In this document: positions 24,897 through 31,562 of the stretch, one piece after another
Layout: every line of letters begins with the position of its first letter
Position numbering within the stretch: the first letter of the stretch is position 1
The notes under the pieces: model-generated
The model's database searches: none
Told to the model about the DNA's origin: nothing
What the model saw: only the letters and a program-made list of their open reading frames with translations
NCBI GenBank assembly: GCA_019414515.1
Contig: DXLX01000047.1
Coordinates: 1-36,518, forward strand
Direction: 5' to 3'
Length of the DNA: 36,518 nucleotides
Source of the DNA: Collinsella sp.
Lineage (GTDB): Bacteria > Actinomycetota > Coriobacteriia > Coriobacteriales > Coriobacteriaceae
Position numbers and translations under genes: made by a program

Positions 24897-25117
24897 GTAA
24901 TCACATCCAATGCGTTGATGAATCGAGCAACGAGATACTTTAGAGCTTTTGCAAGGGAAACGTAAGGGCTTTGCCAAGAACTATACGAACTCGCCAAATT
25001 TGCAAGAGACAATCCGCAAACGTCGTAAATCCTTCCGTAAACGAGCAAGGCCCACGAAAAATACAGCGCTCGACGCGCGTCGCCCGCAGGTCCCCGTAGT
25101 GCAACGAGGAGGTCGAA

Positions 25118-25513
25118 CTACTTGGTCTCGTCGCCCTCCAGGAAGATCTTTCGGGTCACAAAGTTGTAGACCATAACAAGCGCGGTGGCGCAAATCTTGG
25201 CGATATTGGCCTCGAGCCCCAGGCCGGCGTTGAGGGCCAGCACGATGCCGTCGTTGAGCGCCAAGCCGATCACGGACAGCACGACAAAGATGATGAACTC
25301 GCGGCGGCGGCTCATGCCCTCCTTGTGCGCAAACACGTACTTCATGCTCGCGACGTAGTTAAAGATGAGCGAGACGATAAAGCCGCTGGTGTTGGCAATC
25401 AGGATATTGAGGCCCAGACCGTAGTGGAGCAGATTCATGATGCCAAAGTCGATGACGGTGGCAATGACGCCGACGACGCCAAACTTCATGATCTGTGCAA
25501 GGAGCTTTTGCAT
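25118..25513 (-). CDS. GtrA-like membrane protein (first of pair)
   Basis: Protein of 131 residues starting at ATG 25513 behind AAGGCAGG; the upstream open frame (63 bases) has no ribosome site. The four-helix GtrA pattern is clear: IMKFGVVGVIATVIDFGIMN, NTSGFIVSLIFNYVAS, the loop MKYVFAHKEGMSRRREF, FVVLSVIGLALNDGIV and the last helix with YNFVTRKIFLEG. The loop is almost identical to that of the neighbour, so the two are tandem paralogues. The gene starts 78 bases after the fbp stop on the same strand and may be read from the fbp transcript. No glycosyltransferase gene is nearby, so the substrate is unknown. Confidence 0.88.
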   Translation of the reverse strand: MQKLLAQIMKFGVVGVIATVIDFGIMNLLHYGLGLNILIANTSGFIVSLIFNYVASMKYVFAHKEGMSRRREFIIFVVLSVIGLALNDGIVLALNAGLGLEANIAKICATALVMVYNFVTRKIFLEGDETK

Positions 25514-25591
25514 GGTACCTGCCTTATGGTGGCGCCGGGGCGCCGTGGGGACGACAAACTCAGCAAGTTTAGCCAATCCCCACGGGTGGTG

Positions 25592-27508
25592 CTAGACGCG
25601 CTCCTCGATAGCACCGTTTCTATATGCATCGAGCAGCTGGCGCAGGTCTTGGATCTGGCTGCGGATCTTGGCTCCGGAATCGGTGTCACTCACCATGCGG
25701 CGACGGTCTGCTTGGTCAAAACGGTTGGTCTCGCTTTCGATGTCCACGTTGCGCGTGAGTGCCTCGGCAACCGTTGTAAAGGCCCGGTGCGACTTGAGGC
25801 GACAGCCGCGCGAGCTCGAGATGAGCGTATAGCCGGCGATACCCGTTTTGGGGTGGTAGGCGCGACAGAAACCGCCGTCGATGACCAGCAGCTTACCGTT
25901 GGCGCGGATGGGCTGCTCGCCCTTGGTGGTTTTAACGGGCGTGTGGCCGTTGATGATGTGACCGGTCGGTGAACATGCCATGGGCGCGACGCCAAACTCG
26001 CGCATGATGTCGTCGCAGACCGAGGGCGACTTGGTAAGTGTAAAGTACGGGTCCATCGGCTCGACCCAGGTGCTCTTATCGGCGATATAGGCGCGCTCAA
26101 AGGTACGCACCAGGCGTCCGCTGGCGGGTGAGTTAAAGCCAATCCACAGGTACCACATCCAGTCGAGGGCGTCGCGGTCGCCCACGCGCCAGGCGCGGCG
26201 GGCTATGTGGTCGCAAAAATCGAGATAATCGCGGCCAGCATGCCAGGTGCCCAGGCAGTTCATGCTGCTAAAGGTGCCGTCTTCGTTGAGCGGCACGCAG
26301 CCATGGAACAGCAGGTTGCCGTTGGCGACCTTATACATCGAGCCGTGGGAATAGAGGAAATCGATATGGCGATGCAGGTGATCGGCGGTGACAAACTCGG
26401 ACACGAGCTTGTCGATGATGTGCTGCTCCTGAGACGTGAGCGTATAGGGGTCCGCCGGGTCGACGGTGGGGAAGTCGTTGGTCGTGAGCGACCACGCGCT
26501 GCCATCGGCGAGCGTGACCGTGCCGGTGTCGTGATCGATCTTGTCGAGTAACAGACGGTCGGTCATGTCGAACTCGGGATGGCGCTGGATAATCTGGCCC
26601 TCGAGCTTAAAGAGCAGCACGTTGATGGCCTTGATCAGCGGGGTGATGGACTCACCAGCGGTGTAGGTGGCATCGGCAAAGGCGACAAGCTCACGCAGCG
26701 AGATGCCGTAGTCGTTCTCCAGGATCTCGTAGTTGTCGTAGCGTAGGTTGTTGCGCAACACCGTGGCGATGCAGGCGGGCTCACCGGCCGCAGCGCCCAT
26801 CCACAGCAGGTCGTGGTTGCCCCACTGGATGTCGAGCGAATGGTAGGTGAGCAGGCGGTCCATAATCTTGGCCGCGCCGCCGCCGCGGTCGAAGATGTCG
26901 CCCACCAGGTGCAGGTGGTCGACGGCCAGGCGCTTGATGAGCGAGGCAAGCGACTCGATAAAGTCGTCGGCGCTGGCGGTCTCCAGAATGGACTCCACGA
27001 TGCGCTCGTGATAGCGCACGCGATAGTTGTTCTCGTCCGGATGCGTGTGCAGCAGCTCGTCGATGATGTAGGCGTAATCGCGTGGGATGGCCTTACGCAC
27101 CTTGGAGCGCGTATAGCGGCTCGAAAGCGAGCGGGCGACCATGATGAGCTGGTCAAGCATCGTCTTGTACCAGGTGGGTGAGTCCTCGCGCTGGCTGCGG
27201 ACCAGGTCGATCTTCTCGCGCGGGTAGTAGATGAGCGTGCACAGCTCGCCCTTTTCGTCAAAGGAGAGCGTGTCGCCAAAAATCTCGTCGACATGTTCGC
27301 GCACGACGCCCGAGCAGTTGTTGAGGATGTGCATAAAGGCTTCGTACTCGCCATGCACGTCGCTCATAAAATGCTCGGTGCCCTTTGGCAGGTTGAGAAT
27401 GGCCGAGAGATTGATGATCTCGGTAAACGCGGATTGCTCGGTGGGGAACTGTCTCGACAGCAGGCGCAGATACTTGAAGTCTTGCGGATTGCGATCGAAT
27501 GCGACCAT
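25592..27508 (-). CDS. fbp: Class III fructose-1,6-bisphosphatase
   Basis: Gluconeogenic enzyme of 638 residues converting fructose 1,6-bisphosphate to fructose 6-phosphate; the class is found mainly in Firmicutes and relatives. The start is ATG 27508 with GGAAGGTG upstream; 15 earlier codons are open but lack a site. It is a calcineurin-like metallophosphatase with the class motifs in order: FMSDVHGEYE (D50, H52), HLVGDIFDRGGG, IQWGNHDLLWMG, HGSMYKVANGNLLFHGCVP, INGHTPV and LLVIDGGFCRAY. The length is normal and nothing key is missing. A 10-bp inverted repeat overlaps its likely promoter and suggests repression by carbon status or a local regulator. The GtrA gene follows 78 bases downstream. 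Confidence 0.96.
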   Translation of the reverse strand: MVAFDRNPQDFKYLRLLSRQFPTEQSAFTEIINLSAILNLPKGTEHFMSDVHGEYEAFMHILNNCSGVVREHVDEIFGDTLSFDEKGELCTLIYYPREKIDLVRSQREDSPTWYKTMLDQLIMVARSLSSRYTRSKVRKAIPRDYAYIIDELLHTHPDENNYRVRYHERIVESILETASADDFIESLASLIKRLAVDHLHLVGDIFDRGGGAAKIMDRLLTYHSLDIQWGNHDLLWMGAAAGEPACIATVLRNNLRYDNYEILENDYGISLRELVAFADATYTAGESITPLIKAINVLLFKLEGQIIQRHPEFDMTDRLLLDKIDHDTGTVTLADGSAWSLTTNDFPTVDPADPYTLTSQEQHIIDKLVSEFVTADHLHRHIDFLYSHGSMYKVANGNLLFHGCVPLNEDGTFSSMNCLGTWHAGRDYLDFCDHIARRAWRVGDRDALDWMWYLWIGFNSPASGRLVRTFERAYIADKSTWVEPMDPYFTLTKSPSVCDDIMREFGVAPMACSPTGHIINGHTPVKTTKGEQPIRANGKLLVIDGGFCRAYHPKTGIAGYTLISSSRGCRLKSHRAFTTVAEALTRNVDIESETNRFDQADRRRMVSDTDSGAKIRSQIQDLRQLLDAYRNGAIEERV

Positions 27509-27535
27509 GAAGCACCTTCCGATGTGGTTAGTAAA

Positions 27536-27565
27536 ACTGATAAACAGCGTCAAACGTTTATCAGT
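27536..27565. promoter_or_regulatory. Inverted repeat, likely operator of fbp
   Basis: ACTGATAAAC (27536-27545) and GTTTATCAGT (27556-27565) are perfect 10-bp arms around a 10-base spacer. The spacer contains TTGACG on the minus strand, a possible -35 box of fbp. The near arm ends 28 bases before the start codon, a position suited to a repressor. Confidence 0.6.
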
Positions 27566-27790
27566 ATGCGCCGCTTTTGTTTCGATTGGGGATGGGAGGT
27601 CGAATTGTTGGTCGAACGGTTTGGTAAATCGATTTAGTTGAGGTAGATATGGCGGTTGAATGGAGACGTAGGGTCGTTTTTTGCAGGCGCATACCTCCAG
27701 GATCGATAGAGATGATGACGGTAAAGATGTTCACTACCTTTGGTTCAATTTGGTAAATAGTGGACATTTGTACCGTATTCACGCTTGCTG

Positions 27791-27799
27791 TGCGATAAT
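27791..27799 (+). promoter_or_regulatory. Extended -10 promoter element of degV
   Basis: TGC-GATAAT has the TGn extension and a good -10 box, 29 bases before the start codon. No well-spaced -35 is visible; TTGTAC at 27768-27773 is 20 bases away. Confidence 0.45.
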
Positions 27800-27827
27800 T
27801 TGCGCAGCAATGAGTAAGGAGCCTCAT

Positions 27828-28718
27828 ATGAGTGATTTTGTCCTGACCTGTGAATCCGCCGCCGATCGAACCCGTGAGTTCTTTGAATCGCGCAATATCC
27901 CTGTCGTGTGTTTTCATTACGAGATCGACGATGTTGTCTATACGGACGATCTGTATCAGTCGATTTCGCCGGACGAGTTTTTTGCCCAGATTGCCGCGGG
28001 CGCCATGCCCAAGACGTCTCAGGTGAGCGTGGGTGAGTACGAGGAGTTTTGGGAGCCGTTCGTTGCCGAGGGTAAAGACGTGCTGCACCTGACGTTGTCG
28101 TCGGGTATTTCGGGCACGTATGGATCGGCCTGCGTTGCGGCGCAGATGCTCGCGGATCGCTATCCCCAGGGCGGCAAGGTGCGCGTCATCGATTCGCTGG
28201 CGGCGTCTTCGGGCTTTGGCCTGTTGCTGGAATATGCCGCCGACGTTCGCGATAGCGGGGCTTCACTCGACGAGACGGCTGCCTGGATCGAGGAGCACAA
28301 GCTCAACCTGCACCACTGGTTCTTCTCGACCGACCTGTCGAGCTACCTGCGCGGCGGTCGCATTTCGGCCGCGAGCGCGATCATCGGCACGGCGCTCAAG
28401 ATTTGCCCGCTCATGACGGTCGATTGCGAAGGTGAGCTGGCGCCACGTGAGAAGATTCGCACCAAGAAGCGCGCGATCTCCGAGATGGCCAAGACCGTGA
28501 TGGCACATCTGCAGGACGGCGCGAACTATTCGGGCAAGTGCATCATGTCGCACTCGGCGTGCCGTGAGGACGCCGAGGCCGTTGCGGCACTGATAGAGGA
28601 ACAGGTTCCGCAGCTCAAAGGCAAGATTGAGATCAATAGCATCGGTGCTCTGATTGGCTCGCATACCGGCCCAGGCACGGTGGCTGTCTTCTTTATGGGC
28701 GACAAGCGCGTGGACTAA
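27828..28718 (+). CDS. DegV family fatty-acid-binding protein
   Basis: Cytoplasmic protein of 296 residues that binds a long-chain fatty acid; in Firmicutes FakB-type members present it to a fatty acid kinase. The start is ATG 27828 behind AAGGAG; an ATG at 27810 would overlap that site. The two-domain DegV layout is clear: the N-terminal strand FVLTCESAAD, MPKTSQVSVGEY (60-71), TLSSGISGTYGSA (89-101), VIDSLAASSGFG and the ligand-pocket region WFFSTDLSSYLRGGRIS. The C-terminal end EINSIGALIGSHTGPGTVAVFF is typical. No fatty acid kinase gene is nearby. It is monocistronic, ending at a bidirectional terminator. Confidence 0.95.
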   Translation: MSDFVLTCESAADRTREFFESRNIPVVCFHYEIDDVVYTDDLYQSISPDEFFAQIAAGAMPKTSQVSVGEYEEFWEPFVAEGKDVLHLTLSSGISGTYGSACVAAQMLADRYPQGGKVRVIDSLAASSGFGLLLEYAADVRDSGASLDETAAWIEEHKLNLHHWFFSTDLSSYLRGGRISAASAIIGTALKICPLMTVDCEGELAPREKIRTKKRAISEMAKTVMAHLQDGANYSGKCIMSHSACREDAEAVAALIEEQVPQLKGKIEINSIGALIGSHTGPGTVAVFFMGDKRVD

Positions 28719-28779
28719 CGTTCGTGGGCTGGTTGACAGTTTTAACGGCTACGCCAGTTCTCCTGACATTCGATAACAG

Positions 28780-28818
28780 AAAAAGGCCCGTCCCGTTGTT
28801 TGCGGGACGGGCCTTTTT
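28780..28818. terminator. Bidirectional terminator between degV and the TIM-barrel gene
   Basis: AAAAAGGCCCGTCCCG (28780-28795) pairs perfectly with CGGGACGGGCCTTTTT (28803-28818) around a 7-base loop. The A and T runs serve both strands. Confidence 0.95.
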
Positions 28819-28827
28819 CTGTTGCGG

Positions 28828-29919
28828 CTAGCGTTTCTTTCCGCGGAAGAAAAAGCCGTGCAGCGAGGGCTTGAGTCCGCGGTTGGCGCGACGTTCCTCG
28901 ATATGATCGTGGATCGAAGCGACGCGTTCGATGACTTCGTCGGGGATCGGCACATCGGGATTCATGTTCTCGACCTGGCTGACCTCGGCGGCGGCGACCT
29001 GGTCGATAATGGGCACATCGTCGCGCGAGATGACGGGCGTGGCGTCTTCCTTCATCTTGCGATAGCGCTGCATCATGTCGGTCTGAAGCTGCTGGGCCGA
29101 AGGCGGCGTCCAGATGATGGCATTGGCGCCGGCAGCGATGGTCTCACGGATGCTCTCGGGCGTCTTGCCGCCCGGTGCGATGAGCGGCAGGTTGGGATAG
29201 TGCTCGCGCAGTTCACGCAGGACCTGCGGCGTGTTCTTGCCGGCCGCGATGTTGAGGATCTTGGCTCCGGCGCGCACCTTGGCGTGAGCATCGTCGTCGC
29301 AGCGAACGACCGTGGCGATGACGGGGATGTCGGCGATGTTGGTGATGTGCTCGACCATCTCGGCGGTAGCGGGGGAATTGACCACGCAGCCCGCCGCGCC
29401 CTGCATCTCGGAGACGGCCGCCATCTGCACGGAGCGCTTACCGGTGGTGGTGCCGCCGCCAACGCCCACAAAGACCGGGCACTCGGCAACGGTCAGCAGC
29501 GCCTGCGTAATGGCGGGCTGCGGCGTGAAGGGGTAGACGGCAAACACGGCGTCGGCATTGGAATTGCGGATGACCGCCACGTCGGTGGTGTAGATGAGCG
29601 ATTTGATGCGGCGGCCAAAGAGCGTAAAGCCGCTGGCCTCCTCGATCTCGTCGGGCATGCGAAGGACCGCCTTGCGTAAACGTCCGTCGATGGGCAGTGG
29701 CTCCATGGGGAGCAGTCCGTTGGGGGTCACGGCTACCTGGGGCTCGGTGAACTCGTCTGCGAGCTCGACCTCGGAGAAATCGACCGAGGCGACGATGTCC
29801 TCGTGAACCTCGGCGGGTACATCGATGGGAGCTTGGTCGTTTGCCGCGGCAGGCGTGTCGAAGGAGCTGGTGCCGACAAAGGCGTCGACGCGTTCGTTTA
29901 GGTCGTTGAGGGTATCCAT
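28828..29919 (-). CDS. TIM-barrel protein annotated in relatives as hydrolase; function unknown
   Basis: Protein of 363 residues. Residues 1-75 are an acidic, low-complexity extension absent from the Firmicutes relatives I know. The core (about 80-310) is a phosphate-binding-type beta/alpha barrel with strongly conserved segments: DEIEEASGFTLFGRRIKSL, TTDVAVIRNSNADAVFAVYP, PVFVGVGGGTTTGKR, QGAAGCVVNSP, ILNIAAGKNTP, PLIAPGGKTPESI and ANAIIWTPPS. The alternating strand ends with GGG and GGK resemble KDPG-aldolase or IMPDH-like barrels. The C-terminal 50 residues are helical and basic. The start ATG 29919 has no strong ribosome site. No pathway context is given by neighbours. Confidence 0.75.
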   Translation of the reverse strand: MDTLNDLNERVDAFVGTSSFDTPAAANDQAPIDVPAEVHEDIVASVDFSEVELADEFTEPQVAVTPNGLLPMEPLPIDGRLRKAVLRMPDEIEEASGFTLFGRRIKSLIYTTDVAVIRNSNADAVFAVYPFTPQPAITQALLTVAECPVFVGVGGGTTTGKRSVQMAAVSEMQGAAGCVVNSPATAEMVEHITNIADIPVIATVVRCDDDAHAKVRAGAKILNIAAGKNTPQVLRELREHYPNLPLIAPGGKTPESIRETIAAGANAIIWTPPSAQQLQTDMMQRYRKMKEDATPVISRDDVPIIDQVAAAEVSQVENMNPDVPIPDEVIERVASIHDHIEERRANRGLKPSLHGFFFRGKKR

Positions 29920-30112
29920 GGAGGCTCGATTCTATGCGATGGTGGCCGGCGCGATGCAGCCGGAATTGCGAATGCTAAATCGTTTGACGAGTTGATTTTT
30001 CCCCGCCGCGCCATCCGTTAGACTGAAGGACCGGCGAACGTGAAGGAGCTGTGGTGGCGGGAATCGAGGTGCTATCTTGAATGTCCCGTATGCAAAAGAG
30101 AGGTGACGCGGT

Positions 30113-30283
30113 ATGGAATTCTCGGCAATGTTAGGCTCGATTGGCCTATGCGTGGGCGCAATCGTTGCCGCCGCGGTCATCTACTTTGCGGTCACGGCCA
30201 TTAAGGGCAAAAAGGCCGAGCGCAAGGAGCGTGAAGCGCTTGCGCGGCATAAGGACCAGCAGGACAGGCGCGCACGGCGATAG
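30113..30283 (+). CDS. Small single-pass membrane protein (56 residues)
   Basis: ATG 30113 follows GAGAGGTG by eight bases. The peptide has one apolar helix (about residues 7-30, SIGLCVGAIVAAAVIYFAV) followed by a highly basic, helical tail rich in Lys, Arg and Glu. It is the only rightward gene between two leftward ones, so it must have its own promoter. Such small tail-charged membrane proteins often modulate larger membrane proteins; nothing specific can be said here. Codon use matches neighbours, and the combination of ribosome site and coherent membrane topology supports a real gene. Confidence 0.65.
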   Translation: MEFSAMLGSIGLCVGAIVAAAVIYFAVTAIKGKKAERKEREALARHKDQQDRRARR

Positions 30284-30307
30284 CTTGTTGAGTTTTGAAT
30301 CCGTGCG

Positions 30308-31411
30308 CTAGCTGCGTTTTCGGACCAGGGCGATATAGAAGCCCTCAAAGTCGCGACTGGGCGGAATGGTCAGCGTGCCTGGCATGCCGTTGGCAATGGC
30401 CGAGACGTGACCCGCGGCAATGGCTTCGGTAAGGGCGTTGCACTCGATATGCGGCTTGTCGCCGGTATCCTGTGTGCGACGCGCTTCGCTTTCGCTTGGC
30501 GTGCCGTCGAGGGGGATGAGCTCGCAGTCCATATGCTTGTCGAGGGCCTCTTGCAGGGCGTCCTCGTTTTCCTGCGGCAAGATCGAACAGGTCGAATAGA
30601 CGAGCGTGCCGCCCGGTTTGAGGGCCCCCATGGCGCGGTCCAGAAGTGCTCGCTGCGAGCGGGCGCACTTGACGAGCAGCTGCTCGGTGAGGCCGCGCAG
30701 ACTTCTCTCGTTGCCGCTGATGACGGTGCCCGTACCGGTACAGGGGGCGTCGAGCAGGATACGGTCAAAGCGGAAGAACTCGTCAAGCTCGCGCGCGTCA
30801 ATGCGCATGACGGGCACGTTTTTGGCGCCCTGGCGGCCCAAGTTGGCCTCGAGCTTTTCGGCGCGGGGAATGCTCATCTCGCAGGCGGTGAGGTGCGCCT
30901 GGCCCTGGGTGAGGGCGGCGATCTGCGTCGTCTTGCCGCCGGGGGCCGCGCACATGTCCAAGATGTCCTCGCCGGCCTGAGCGCCTAATACCAAAGGCGG
31001 CATCATGGACGACAGACTTTGCAAGTAGATCTTGCCGTCGCGGTAGATATCGAGATCCCACAGATCGGAAACCTGGGCCTCGGGCAGGATAAAGGCTTCT
31101 GGGTACCAGGCAACGGGGTTGTGGGCGATGCCGGCGGCATCGAGCGCCGCAGCGATGTCCTCGGCGGTCGCCTTGAGCGTGTTGGCGCGCAGCGTGACCG
31201 GGCGTGTGGCCGCGGCGCCAAAGCCTTCGATCACGAGCTCGGCATCGGCAGGCGTATAGGCGCCAGCAACCGTGTCGACCATAAAGCGCGGCAGGTCGGC
31301 GGCGGAGTGTTGGGCGGCAAGCTGGTCGGAAAGCTCGGTGGCGGCAAACTGCCTAAGCTTGAGCTCGGGCTTAACCTGCTTTTTCTGCTTACGACGACGC
31401 GGCTTGGACAT
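30308..31411 (-). CDS. RsmB/RsmF-type rRNA cytosine-C5 methyltransferase
   Basis: SAM-dependent RNA m5C methyltransferase of the NOL1/NOP2/Sun family, 367 residues, acting on 16S rRNA or tRNA. The motifs are DMCAAPGGKTTQ (152-163, SAM site), LLDAPCTGTG (219-228, motif IV Cys224) and VYSTCSILPQENE (271-283, motif VI Cys275, the nucleophile). The N-terminus is a short basic PRRRKQKKQ stretch followed by a PUA-like segment (LRANTLKATAEDI), without the NusB-like domain of RsmB; that and the C-terminal FEGFYIALVRKR point to an RsmF-like or short form. GGAAGGAAAG precedes ATG 31411. The repeat-rich gap separates it from the MetRS-like gene upstream. Confidence 0.93.
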   Translation of the reverse strand: MSKPRRRKQKKQVKPELKLRQFAATELSDQLAAQHSAADLPRFMVDTVAGAYTPADAELVIEGFGAAATRPVTLRANTLKATAEDIAAALDAAGIAHNPVAWYPEAFILPEAQVSDLWDLDIYRDGKIYLQSLSSMMPPLVLGAQAGEDILDMCAAPGGKTTQIAALTQGQAHLTACEMSIPRAEKLEANLGRQGAKNVPVMRIDARELDEFFRFDRILLDAPCTGTGTVISGNERSLRGLTEQLLVKCARSQRALLDRAMGALKPGGTLVYSTCSILPQENEDALQEALDKHMDCELIPLDGTPSESEARRTQDTGDKPHIECNALTEAIAAGHVSAIANGMPGTLTIPPSRDFEGFYIALVRKRS

Positions 31412-31430
31412 CCGTCTTTCCTTCCACCTA

Positions 31431-31465
31431 AATGATTATTCTGGGACGGGGATTAAAAAATCATT
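31431..31465 (+). repeat. 35-bp interspersed repeat, copy 1
   Basis: The unit begins AATGATT, ends AATCATT (7-bp inverted ends) and has the core CTGGGACGGGGATTAAAA. An exact inverted copy is at 31508-31542 and a near-identical direct copy at 34424-34458. The adjacent ATCCCCGTCCCA (31471-31482) pairs with TGGGACGGGGAT (31442-31453) to form a 12-bp hairpin. Confidence 0.85.
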
Positions 31466-31507
31466 TAATGATCCCCGTCCCAAAAAGACTGTACTGTGGC
31501 GCCCGGG

Positions 31508-31542
31508 AATGATTTTTTAATCCCCGTCCCAGAATAATCATT
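31508..31542 (-). repeat. 35-bp interspersed repeat, copy 2 (inverted)
   Basis: The exact reverse complement of 31431-31465 over all 35 bases. It sits inside a larger dyad: CCCGGGAATGATT (31502-31514) pairs with AATCATTCCCGGG (31536-31548). The structure follows the MetRS-like stop by 15 bases and may end or stabilise that transcript. Confidence 0.85.
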
Positions 31543-31562
31543 CCCGGGCGCGTTGCGGTTGC

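Larger units (their letters stand above)
27509..27827. other. Divergent upstream region of fbp and degV
   Basis: These 319 bases hold the inverted repeat at 27536-27565 near fbp and a likely degV promoter around 27791-27799. The middle (27570-27760) has lower GC than its surroundings and no recognised feature. Confidence 0.5.
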
